Positions 22,128-32,802 of a stretch of DNA of 64,000 nt are shown piece by piece (the stretch's first letter is position 1; every line of letters begins with the position of its first letter). The notes under the pieces were generated by a model. That model was not told the origin of the DNA. It worked only from the letters and a program-made list of their open reading frames with translations, and searched no databases. Origin of the DNA: Lojkania enalia. Its lineage: Eukaryota; Ascomycota; Dothideomycetes; Pleosporales. A program made the position numbers and the translations under genes. Location of the stretch: the NCBI GenBank assembly GCA_010094045.1, contig ML986673.1, positions 23,164 to 87,163 on the forward strand. The letters are read 5' to 3'.

Positions 22128-24184
22128 TGTAGGTAAGGATAATATGTGGAACGTTGGACGGCGGTGAGGATGGGTCTGTTAGGTGTGGTTGGAGGCGGAT
22201 TGGTTTCGGAGTGGGGTCGTGGGGCGTGAGATGCTCGACGAAGAAATACGAAGACAGCAGTCCAAATATGATGAATAGATCGATAAACCTTATGTCCTTC
22301 CTCGCTCTTTTATCGTGAGAAGATGATCATGCTATGGAGTGGTCAGAGAGAGTATTGAGATGCGCAAAAGCAATTGACCTGGTAGACGGACCCGCCGCGG
22401 GGCGAACCTGCGCCCGGACCCTGCACATGTCAAACCAGGAGGGTTGCTGTAAGCTTCAGAAGAGCCAAAAAGCTCTAACGGCTACTGCTTTTGCTCATGT
22501 GGCTGAAGAGGCACGGGCTTTTCCCACACACGTCAGAAGTGGAGGGGTGAGACGCGGACTGTATGGAAGTGCTCGGCTATATCTGGCAACTGATATGGGG
22601 ACCGTGCATCTAATTCTCGTCGAATGCCGACTATGCAGGAACAGTGTTAGAACGTCGAATAATACGTCAGAACTGTATCCTGCTATATCTAGGACCTCTT
22701 AGGTCACGTGCATATTTGGCCTGGCCGCCTCGGCCTAGGATCTCTATGCAAAGGAAGGTAATACATGCAATATGTATCGGAATATGTGGATCCGAGATTC
22801 TGCTCGTGCTAGCACCGGATGATATATTCGAAACTGGGGAGCGTAGGTTGAGATGGCATAGTAAGTAGGCATTACTTCCAGTGGCTGTAAAGGTAGATTT
22901 GGCCTTGTGTCGCGCAGGATACTACATGAATCCACTAGGAACTAGACAGGCATCTCGACTCCTTTAGAAGTCTATTCGGTGTACTTGGAATAGCAGATTC
23001 ATCTCATTTTCGCCATGAAAGCGTAGCCAAACGCTTGTAGCATTGTTCCATACCCAAACCATCCACCCATTATCACCAACTCCTCACTACCATTCACACA
23101 ATAAATCCACAAAACCCTGGTCTCAGTCGAGAGGGACGAAAGACAAGAAAGCCATTCCTTTCCTCCTTCCACAAGATCTTACCCCACAAAGTGGCGGCCG
23201 GGCAATTCCCGTCGAGACAAGGAATTTCCCGATCCGAAGCCAGGCATTGCCGGCTAATCAAACCTCAAACCAGGATGCAGTAAATATGTACTGTAAATAC
23301 ATATCCAGCCGCGGGGTCCCGTACCGCTGGACCGCCCATATAATCCATTCATACATACATAATTCATGCTGGGATGCTTTGCTCGAGTTTCGAGCGCTTG
23401 GAGAGGGCCGGTGAACGCGGTTGACGATGATTCTAAGACATGCTATCCTTGATATTTAATCGTGATATCGAGGAAATTCAGAGGACAGATGTTTGAGACA
23501 TGTTTTCATCTTGCCTCTCTTCGAATCTCGCGAGGAGAAACCTAGAAAACACCACCTGACGGCCCCAAACATTCACCCCTCCACCCATCACGCTCTTTGC
23601 ACAAAAAGCGCCAACACCCTTACCGCTACCGATTATCCGGTTAGGATCCCTCATTTGTATGCTTCAACTCCCTCGTGTCATTGAGAACTCGTTCGACATT
23701 CCTGGAACACAACCTGTCCCAAACGCGCATGGGGCCGTCTTGGCGGCGTCCACCAATCAGCCGCACGCTGTGCACCGCACACCGTTCTTAATCTAGACAA
23801 GCGGCATCGAGTTAGTATAGAGACCTTACAAGCTAGGCGTCGATCGTGCATTGGTGATGGAAGCTTTCCATTCAGGAGGCGCCGTCATGCAACACCTCGC
23901 CTCCAAGACCACGATGCCGAGCTACCTATGAGGCCGCTTCAGCCGAGTATAGCGTATCTGCTCATATATATAAGAGTGATGGCATAGCAGCTCTAGCATC
24001 CTGCTTTCATCCAGCTATCTACTTGCAAAAGTCTTTCGTTAACAGCTCGTTCTTTGATTTTGCTTTTATTCTATCGTTCCTGGAGAATCGATCTCGGCCG
24101 GTCCCTTTTTTATTGTATTACTTGCCGTGCATTTTCTTGGACGCTCACTTGACGAGACGACGGTATATTCAAACGATTACGAAA
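22128..24184. other. Intergenic region upstream of secreted-protein gene
   Basis: About 2 kb between divergent genes. ORFs of up to 123 codons (22334-22702, 23043-23414) show no motifs and are not convincing. The GC-rich near-palindrome GGCCTGGCCGCCTCGGCC occurs at about 22719. The right end carries the TATA-like site listed separately, so it probably holds promoters for both flanking genes. Confidence 0.5.
23963..23974 (+). promoter_or_regulatory. TATA-box-like site of the secreted-protein gene
   Basis: CATATATATAAG lies about 210 bp upstream of the ATG at 24185, followed by pyrimidine-rich sequence. A transcription start near 24000 and a leader of about 180 nt would fit. This is inferred from sequence only. 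Confidence 0.45.
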
Positions 24185-25286
24185 ATGAAGCAGCAAATCC
24201 TCGCACTCGCTCCTCTTCTGCTGACTGCTGCGGTCGCTCATCCTACGACCAAGCTTTATAAGGTGAAGCGTGAGGTTCCTCAGGAACATTCTCATCAGGC
24301 CGTCTTGGATAAAGTCGACGAAGCCTTGAACCTGAACAATCCTGACGGGATCGTGGCTTCAGTGTTCGGACTGCTTGGTGCTGCAGCTGCGGCCGAGGGT
24401 GCTGGCAACATTGCTGATGCTGGTATGTTGCAGAAACGTGGTTTAATATTGTCCAAGCTGATCGATGCCAGATTGCCTCCAGCAAGCCACCGCCGACCAG
24501 GCCTTTACTAACGCTAAAGAGATTGGTGATATTGATCTTATGACCAATGCTCTCATCTTCCGTGCCCTGGAGCGCAACACCGGTGAGGTTGGTCTGGTCT
24601 CGGTCCCTTGCGAGTCGATCCAGGCTGTCAATCCGGAGATTGCCGCGCTCCAGCAACACCAGGACCCCGCGTCCGACGGTGCGGCCGAGCTTAACAAGGA
24701 GATTACTCTTGAGCTTGCTCGCCAGATTGCTTCAATCGGTGGTAACCCTCTTGACGCTCTTGAAGCTTCGACCTTCGCGCCCGGTGAGATTGGCGACCCA
24801 ACTGCCGCGGGTAATACTTGTAACGACGAGAATGATCCAGCCGGGTGCATCAACACTCTCGGCCTCCGCGTCGACGACGCCAGTGAGGATGAGATCCTCG
24901 CCGCCGTCCAAGACATAGACGGAGCCGCTGATGCCGTAGATGATGCAGACAATGCCGACGTTGCAGACGATGCAGCTGACGACGCAGATGTCAACGCAAG
25001 CACTGGTGCTATTAGTTTGGGTGCATGCAGCGACGTATCCATCGTCTTCGGCACCCCATCTGATGGCCGCAACGAAGATGCTTTTGAAGCTGCCGACCTA
25101 GCCACCTTTCCTCACGGCTCGGCGCTCAATATCAGGGTCATCTCAGATTTCATCTGCACTCAACTGGGCAACAAGTGTGGTGCAAGCGATGCTATTGTCG
25201 CGGGATGCCAGGCAGCTTCTGCAGCCGCATCGGAGTTGACGGGCCAGGCGGCTGCTGATTTTTTCAACAATGCCGCAAGCAATTGA
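24185..25286 (+). CDS. Secreted Ala/Asp-rich protein of unknown function (350 aa)
   Basis: Two exons, 24185-24422 and 24472-25286, are joined across a 49-nt intron (GTATGT...CAG) that restores one frame. The start MKQQILALAPLLLTAAVAHP is a classical signal peptide of about 18 residues, followed by a dibasic KR at 28-29 that could be a Kex2-type cleavage site. The mature protein is Ala-rich, with cysteines in C-x-n pairs (CNDENDPAGC, and CTQLGNKCG near the end). A run of Asp-Ala repeats (about 24930-24990) precedes a conserved-looking C-terminal block: FGTPSDGRNEDAFEAAD and HGSALNIRVISDFIC. Similar C-terminal blocks occur in fungal secreted proteins without known function. The gene looks intact. 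Confidence 0.85.
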
Positions 25287-28188
25287 GTCATTGCAATGGT
25301 TTTGAGAAGCTAGGGAGTGACAGATGAAGAGGTGGAAGGAACTACATGAAAACTGGGAAGTTGATGGATGATATGGCTCTGAGATTCAAAGTGAATGGTG
25401 TACATCTACCTACGTATAGCAATGGAGAGGAGGTTCTCGTACAAATTTTTTTTTTTGTATACTAATGCAAACGAATTTAGGAGCGCATAAATGTCTCCTC
25501 ATTATCGTCTCGTAGGCTCAGCTTGGTATGTAAACAGGTGAGCAAGATTCTTCCTGTTTAGACTCCCGCTAGAGTACTTCGGTAGGGTGTTACATGCTAT
25601 GCTCACCTGATGATACAATGAGGCGGGACATTCGCAGACTAATAGCTTAGTATATGTACGTACCTAGGCAGTGCGTAGACTAGGAGCACTGTAGCGTAGC
25701 ATATAGACCGAAGAGATCAAACAGGCAGTCCGTCGACGAAGGCGGTGGATATTTTATCCGAAAGACGTTGGAGCCCTAGGCTGATAAGATAGCCAAGTAC
25801 GGGGACGAAGTACATCGCCAGATCGACTATTCTCGTGCTCCTGCTATAAATTAGGGACATATGTGCAGGGTGGTACTTCCCCGCGTCACGTTAAGCAATC
25901 TCGAGGACGCGACGCGAACTCAGCTTGAGCATCAACCTCCACCCGCATTTCTCTTGAGCATCGGCGCTCTCAACAACAACAACAATGAGTTGACAACCTT
26001 TCAACCGCCTGCTCGCTACACAAGATGCAGACGGCGAAAACTACGGCTGGTGCGGCTCCGTACAATTGACGGTGAGTCTCAGATTTTCGCCAGGCGCGTC
26101 GGCGTTGAGCCAAGAGCGGACGCCCACCCGACCCGTCTCCCGCGTGCGCTGGCCGTGGCCGCGGTCGCATCTGGCCGCTACACGCTCTGCATTTTCGTAA
26201 AGAATGCAGAAATTGGCCCAATCAGGGGCGCACGGTCAGCAACGGGTCCATCCAATTTCCCTTTCGAGAGCTGGCGTTGAGCGAAAAGGAAATATTGGTT
26301 TGTGATGAGGTGCAGGCGGCCCGAGTGCGGCCGTTTTGGGGCAAGTGAGCTAGATTCAAACGTCTCGTCGGACTTTTATGAGGGGTACATGATATTGGGA
26401 AATCGGTAGGAGACCTGATATCAGTCTTGAAGAAGGAATTTGACAGGGAGGCTGATAAAAGAAAATGAACCGGAATACATACAGCTGCACATGGACAGTC
26501 GGCAGAAGCGGGAGAGAACAAAAGTTGGCGTCTCGATTTCGAGTTCTGCCGCGTTGGTTGCGAGGCATTAACGCCAGAGTGCAGTAGTAGGTCTCATGGC
26601 CTTCGCTGCGCGGCCCGGCGAGAGGAGCGGTGCTGCGCGCTGGGCGAATCGCAGCGGCGATGGTTGTTGCGTGTCGCGTGTCTGTCTTTCGACGCAGTGC
26701 TGCCAATAGTCCCAATGGGCGGCCTGTGTACGCTGCTGCTTGTTCTCATGGGCGCAAGACGCTGCAGCTGTGGTGGAGCTTTGGCGGGGGCTGCTAGCGG
26801 GCGAAGGCCTTGGAATTGCGGAATCAGGGTGCAGAAGCCGTTGTACCTCCCCGTATCCCCGCGCGAGGCCGGATGGACGAGGCTCGCCGCTCGCATGGCA
26901 TTGCCAGCGGGCGTGGGCAGAAGAATGTCGTCCTGACAAGTGTTCGTGCAGCGCCAGACGCAGGGGCTGGATGGGAGCAGCGATGTTCCAAGTAGTCCAA
27001 GCGTTGTCCGAATTCGTCTAAGGGCAGGCCCGAGCGTTGGCGCCGCGGGTGAATTGCGACGCGCTAAGCACGCGTAGGACGCGTCGAGGGCAGCCCCGGC
27101 CGCGAGCCCTCAGCGAGGCTTCACGGGCTGATTGGGGATCGCCGCTGAGGGCGATGCTGCGGGCGGGCTGCAAGAGGCCTGTCTCGAAAGCGCGTGCCGG
27201 AGCGCCACTGAGTTGCTATGGTGTACTTGGTATGTGTGTTCGTGCAGGTGTGCGTAGGCGCAGGTTTCGTTGTTCCAGTTCCGCTATCGTCGATCTTGGC
27301 CCCGGCACCTTTAGCGCCGTCCTTAGCTCATCCCGCACCTTGCACCTTCAAACTCCTCCTCCCGCCCCGACCGCCTCCACCTCACCCACATCCACCATTG
27401 TCGCACCCGCGATGCCTTAATCCACTGCCGTCGACTGCCTTCACAATCTTTCCTTGCGTCCTTGGAGTCCCCTGGAATCCTCTTCACCTCCCCCTCACCC
27501 CCCTCCGCAGCACGCCCATGGACTATCGCAGCCCGTGAGCGTTCGAAGCTGTCGCTTCCATCACCCGCCTAGAGAGACCGCGGCGGACCTGTTCGCCGGC
27601 CGCCCACCCAACATCCCGCAATATTCACAGTCGGTGACGGTGAACGGCCAACGCCCGCGCTCTCACGACTGTGCGCCCGTTCGGCACCCGCGCGACCGCC
27701 CTCAGATCACTGCCTTCGGCTCTTTCCTTCGAGTTACCTCACCTTGCGCACAACCGCCTGCTCTCCAGGCCGCGCGCCGACTCTCTCACGAGTTTTTCTT
27801 GCCCTCCGACCTTCTTGCGACCTCTCCTACACTTGCGCATACTGAATTGAGCATTGCGCAACACCTCTGACGACTCGAGAGCACCCAGCCATCTCCCTGA
27901 TCACCCCGTGTAACCATATTGCAGCTCGCACAGTCGCGTTCACAGGCCCCAAACACCTGTTGGCACCCGCCTTGGGCTCTTTCATCCCGCATATTCGGCC
28001 CGCTTGCCACAATTAGCGGCAATTGGGCGAGGCACCTGCATTGAATTGCAATCATATGTGGGATTACTGCCTTCTTTGCAGACAGCTGGAGATTGGATAT
28101 CTTGGCTATCACGCCAGGGGCTTTCTAAACGCCGATATCTAGACCGTACCCGCATCCGTCGAGTGCCACACATTGTTCAATTGTCAAG
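25287..28188. other. Long GC-rich leader/promoter region, no gene assigned
   Basis: From 25860 the sequence is GC-rich with many overlapping ORFs on both strands (for example 25861-26280 plus, 26568-26939 minus, 27037-27420 plus). All are low-complexity, Arg/Pro/Ser-rich and lack motifs, as expected of open frames arising by chance in GC-rich DNA. A nine-base T run at 25447 and pyrimidine-rich tracts at 27330-27540 stand out. The latter resemble the CT-rich initiator regions of fungal genes and probably belong to the promoter or long 5' leader of the gene at 28189. Confidence 0.5.
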
Positions 28189-30066
28189 ATGCAGTCGGAT
28201 CGACCGCATCTCTCGATCACCCTTCCGAGGAACTTCACATTTCACTACCAAGATGGTCAGCTACCACGGACGCCCGAACCTGATCCGCAATCTGACGACC
28301 TTCAACCACCAGCACCGCCGAGACAAACATTGAAGGTCCGTCGACGTCGTACAGGCTACGCGGCCGACCATGCCGCCAACATCTTTGCGGATGCACTTCC
28401 CATTCCGACAATTGAAACGCATGGAACCCATTTGGACGATTCTATGGCACTCCCGGCATTGCCTCCAACCATGGACAATGACTTTCTGTCGCCCACTCTC
28501 GGTGTAGGCCGCCTTATTCCACCCCCCAAAACACCCGAGGCGCAGACGAGAGGGGCTAGTTCCTTCACTGAGCAGCGACATTGGTCTGACATGGACCAGG
28601 CTAGCCAGAGCGAGAACTCAAGCAGGCCTACCTCGTCTTCTGGATATTCGGACTCTTCCATTTCCTCAAGAGGTAGCTTTGAATCATTCCCGTCATTTGG
28701 CGACAGTTGTACAAGCCCTGAGGAAGAAATGACTGACCCTTTCTCTATGTTTTCCCCAGCAGACAAATACCTTGGAATTTCTTCGCCCCTTGCGATCCAG
28801 CAACAGCAACTACCTAAGAAGCTTAAGCTCAAAGCTGCATTCACAGAGGAAATGGACCATCACTTGTGGATGACCTACATGAGATACCTTCAAGACCCGA
28901 CAGTGACACCGTTTAAAGCGCTCCCCAGCACAGTGCCGCCCAATGGTGTATGCCACCGGGTTGCCAGGATGGCACGGAAGACCTGGAGGGGATCTCGAGC
29001 ATCTTCTTACTTTGCCATTGGCCGAGCTTCGTGCTCTACCTCTCGATGTGGAACGCCAGACACTGTTAAGCCAGCCAAGAGCGGTAGCAGTACTCCTGTC
29101 GCCGGGTCCAACAAACCATTTCTGCGATTCCCATCCGAAAAGGCAACTCGCAAGCGTCTTCGCCAACTGGCTAAGCAGAAGCCAACGCTTTCCGCTCATT
29201 ACCAGCGCCTGCTACACCAACGATCGCCATCTCCGCTTCAATCCTCGCCCCAAGAGCCTCCAGCGCCGCGTAAATTGTCTTCACCGTTCTCCGGAGCGAA
29301 AGCCACCTTTTCGACTCATGACATGAACGTTTCTCTAGCAACCAGTACTGCCGCCTCTATGCAATATGGCAATCCTCTGTCACAGCTAGCGAGTGACACG
29401 ACACCTCGTCCTGCGGACAATGACTGGTCGAATACTCGTTCTTTTGCGCACCAAAAATCGCAATCTCTACATATTGGTCTCGGTATTGGCTTAGGAAACA
29501 TGCTCGGCTCTTCCTTTGCAACTATGTCGCGAATGACCGGTGCGAGTCTCAATCAACAGAACGCGCAGACCTGGCATGCTCCGTCTACGCATCCGCCTAG
29601 ACTCGGATCACCCCTTCAGCTACATTCACCCAGGCCAATTTCCCGCGTATTCAAGCGGCGTGCCCTGCACAGCTTTGAAGATCAGGCACGAAATAGAGGG
29701 AATAGCTTTGTCGATCAAGTCTTTGGTGCGCCCGCTGAATCAAGCCATCGACGTGTGAGGAGCCGTGGATTCAGCTTGGGAGACATGGTGGAAGGTGCTC
29801 GACGTCTCCCTGTATCTCCGCCAATGCGATCTCCCCAGGCTAGCCAATTCGCCAACTTGACGGCCCTCTTACAAGATGCCAACGAGCGTTCACCAATGAC
29901 TGATGTTGTGCATGAGCAAGCTACCATCCGTTTGGGATCTCCATTTGCGGGACGGTCGAGCAATACGTTCCCTCGCGCGTCAACCTCTTATGCGTTTGAA
30001 CCCCCTGCGTCATTCGAACACCGTTTTGCTGGCTTGCCCAGTGACCCTGATCACCTTCATCTTTAG
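28189..30066 (+). CDS. Conserved-looking 625-aa protein, probably nuclear, function unknown
   Basis: Single-exon ORF with ATG in the context TCAAGATGC. The protein is mostly disordered (Ser/Pro-rich; SSSGYSDSSISSRGSFESF at about 150-170; QQQQ at about 204). Its one clearly folded stretch is at residues 209-270 (KKLKLKAAFTEEMDHHLWMT, then YLQDPTVTPFKALP and GVCHRVARMARKTWRGSR), helical and basic like a Myb/homeodomain-type fold, but I cannot assign it. A second basic block lies at about 315-345 (RFPSEKATRKRLRQLA, then SAHYQRLL). The many SP sites, Arg/Lys clusters and an RVFKRRALHSFEDQ motif suggest a regulated nuclear protein. Intact; function not inferred further. Confidence 0.85.
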   Translation: MQSDRPHLSITLPRNFTFHYQDGQLPRTPEPDPQSDDLQPPAPPRQTLKVRRRRTGYAADHAANIFADALPIPTIETHGTHLDDSMALPALPPTMDNDFLSPTLGVGRLIPPPKTPEAQTRGASSFTEQRHWSDMDQASQSENSSRPTSSSGYSDSSISSRGSFESFPSFGDSCTSPEEEMTDPFSMFSPADKYLGISSPLAIQQQQLPKKLKLKAAFTEEMDHHLWMTYMRYLQDPTVTPFKALPSTVPPNGVCHRVARMARKTWRGSRASSYFAIGRASCSTSRCGTPDTVKPAKSGSSTPVAGSNKPFLRFPSEKATRKRLRQLAKQKPTLSAHYQRLLHQRSPSPLQSSPQEPPAPRKLSSPFSGAKATFSTHDMNVSLATSTAASMQYGNPLSQLASDTTPRPADNDWSNTRSFAHQKSQSLHIGLGIGLGNMLGSSFATMSRMTGASLNQQNAQTWHAPSTHPPRLGSPLQLHSPRPISRVFKRRALHSFEDQARNRGNSFVDQVFGAPAESSHRRVRSRGFSLGDMVEGARRLPVSPPMRSPQASQFANLTALLQDANERSPMTDVVHEQATIRLGSPFAGRSSNTFPRASTSYAFEPPASFEHRFAGLPSDPDHLHL

Positions 30067-31609
30067 GTAGAGGGTTCGCTTCGATTTGTGCATAGATGCT
30101 TACCATTGCATCAACGGCGTTGTTCAGTACTGGCTGCCAAAGCGCGCCAACATTGCATCTTGAGCGGGTGTCTCGGGTCTCCATATCATAAGCATTCTGG
30201 CCTCCGGCCTACCATTACCTAAAAGCATCTCCTATGTTACTGTCAATACTTCCAGTGGCATTCAACCACGGGCCTTGCTCGAACCCGCTGTTCTTAACTT
30301 TTTTTTTTTTCGACCACATATCTTCTGACCATCGATGAATGGGCATTTCTTGGTGTTTTCTTTTCTCCAGACGACGATATGCATATATGCTCGACTGTTT
30401 CCCTTGTTTTCCATCATCGGGCGGAAGGTCGCGGAACGAATGTGTCGGGCCGAACCTGTTCGGGGCCCTAGACATGGTCGAATAGAATGCCTGGGGACTT
30501 TGATGAGCCATGTTCCAAGCGATGTTGATTTCATTCCGGGTCCAAACTTTGGGTCACACCATTTCACCATGGTTGCATGGCGTACTGCCCGTTGTACATT
30601 TCAGGTGCTGTGCCTTGCCCGGCACTATACATTGTTTACATTCTGTTTTCCTAGTTTTTTATTTCTTCGACATAATGGGTGGAAGTCCCACTACCATTTT
30701 TTCATTTCCTATGTACGTTGCTTGTTGCGTGTGCCGTTTGTTTTCCTTGGTTACGACGACATGTTTATGACGGATGGGACTGGGATTCTGTGATCGTGGG
30801 CCCATACTATGGCGGGGATTTATGTGATGGATGAGCGGTTCGCCAGAAACCAATGGTCTATGAGTATCATCGAGGTTTGGTGAATGGTTAATCCCTAATC
30901 TAGTACTGTGCTGGCTGGCTGGAAGGGGTTTATATGGTCGGTTTGCGGATCTCGCTAGGGAATAGTAGAGTGCGTAGAGTGGCATGATCAGATAATGGAT
31001 CGGTTAGATAGTGGATGAATCAAGTGTTGTACAATGATGTCAATGTTCAAGAGGTGCGTGTGGCTTTTGATGAGTGATATGTTTTTGAATGAGACGGTGG
31101 AATGGAATCTGAGAGACGGCGACAGGAAGATTTTTATGGCTAACGGGTTAGTGCAACTTGAGCCCGCGACGAGTTTTTAGACTCGCACGCGCGACAGGAG
31201 CGTAGCGAAGAAAAATTCAAACGTTAACCAGGCCATTACGTAGCCAGCTGGCCCAGCCCACTCTACGAACCCTTCCCTATGTGCCATGAAGACACGTCTC
31301 TTCGCGTAGTGCTTCACGAGCTGCGCGCGAGAAAGACGCGGAAAGGTTCTTCGGTGAAGTAAATTTTTGGTGGTGGGTCCAAGTTTGGATCTGGATTAGG
31401 CTTTGAGGTTTGGTTCCGAGGTGTGAGGGGGCTAGTGGGGGACCCACTTACGGTCTTTTTCTTGTTCTTGGTTGGGGTGGGTTGGTGAGATGTTTTACCG
31501 TGTGAGAGTTGTGTTGTAGGGTAGGTTAGAAGTGGGTTGGAGGGACTATCCACCAGCTCATGATTTTTCCCAAAAAAACTTTTCCATATTATATAATGGC
31601 AATGGGAAT
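30067..31609. other. Intergenic, nothing convincing
   Basis: The first few hundred bases would be the 3' untranslated region of the 625-aa gene. A run of 11-12 T lies at about 30299-30311. ORFs of 80-150 codons on both strands at 30215-30985 overlap and carry no motif. The stretch 31314-31553 is G/T-rich. Confidence 0.5.
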
Positions 31610-32086
31610 ATGGCCCCGGTGATTCAGATGACGTTACAGAGTCGGATAGAGCGTTGGGCTAAATGCTGGGAGGGATATAGAATGGCACTAGATATCTTGA
31701 AATTCTTTCTATCAAGCCATCCCGTCATAGATAATTCATCTAGTCTAGCTAATCGAATATCAGAAATGGTCGAAGAAGTTCACGCAAAAGTTTTATCATC
31801 GTGTTCGAAATGGATTTGAGACAGACACGCAGAAGTTGTTCCCAGTGCACTAGGTAGGAAAAGGAGGGGTTTTCATGTAGAGCAACTGTTCAGCAGAGTC
31901 GAGTATTTATTAGTTCTTATACTGGAAGATCTCGGCATAGAGACATATAGTTGTGATCAAGGTGCTTCGATATCGGGGATCCAAGTACAAGCACCTATAG
32001 AGAAGTATCTTTATTTAGGTCCGCAAAAACATCCGCGCAGAGAGAAACTCCAGTCCCCATCCTCAAATACACTCCAATTATCCTAG
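31610..32086 (+). pseudogene. Unrecognised ORF split by one in-frame TGA
   Basis: From the ATG at 31610 a frame runs 69 codons to a TGA at 31817-31819, then continues open in the same frame for 88 more codons to a TAG at 32084. Text before the stop is helical (RIERWAKCWEGYRMALDILK, ISEMVEEVHAKVL). Text after it is equally coding-like (DRHAEVVPSALGRKRRGFHV, RVEYLLVLILEDLGIE). CGA or TGG changed to TGA by one transition would explain the break. No intron of plausible length removes it. I do not recognise the family. It could be a recent pseudogene, a sequencing difference, or (less likely) readthrough. Confidence 0.5.
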
Positions 32087-32802
32087 GAAGCAAGCATAAT
32101 CAATTATTCACCTCGAAGCCCTTCCTATCGCTCTTGGTTATACCATGCGTCTTGGAATATAATGAATAGTTATGACCTAGCCTATCAAAGTTCTTCCTTT
32201 CAATTTTCCTGGTCTGTTTCAAAAGGGTTCCCATTTAATTCTACGTCGTTTCTAGGTTTTGTTGTATGATTCCACATAAGTGAGTGTTGCCACACACCTT
32301 CATCTGGACACCTATCCTTATATTCAAACAGAAATCTGACTTGATATCGCAAAGCAGACAATAACTGTTAAAAATCCTATCGGCTGAGCAAATAATTCAT
32401 TCTAATCACAAGAGCATGCGACCTGCACGCAATGGACGCTCGATGACTTATATGGCGGCACAGCAGAGCACAAAGCATCGTGATTTAATTACCTATGATA
32501 GATCTAGCTTAACACAAAAGTATACTGTAGCGCGAGTAAGCAGTCACTCACACGAATCACGCACAATCTACTATACAAGAAGGATTCTAGTATATTGCGA
32601 GTCCATGTCACGCTACTGGCAATAGTTAACCACTCCTGGTTCGGACCGACTCTCCTTATTGGCTTACTGCTGCGATCATATTAAGCAATCTACCGTCCCG
32701 CCACAACCGTCACATTCACTTCTATACTTAACACATGTCAAAACACTATCGAAATGATTACCCAGAGGCTCTGGGAAGCTCTATTTCAATCTCCCATCCA
32801 GG
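32087..32802. other. Promoter region of the GH6-family gene
   Basis: AT-leaning with no ORF of note (32416-32625 is motif-free). The last 100 bp is pyrimidine/A-rich, as in fungal leaders. No sharp TATA box. Confidence 0.5.

Noticed and set aside
22334..22702. 122-codon plus-strand ORF and a tRNA-like GC-rich stretch beside it
   Set aside because: No protein motif, and no cloverleaf with the A-box, B-box and acceptor stem could be found. No tRNA or rRNA gene was recognised anywhere in the window.
25861..27870. Several 80-139 codon ORFs on both strands in the GC-rich region
   Set aside because: They overlap one another, are Arg/Pro/Ser-rich and motif-free, as expected for chance frames in GC-rich DNA.
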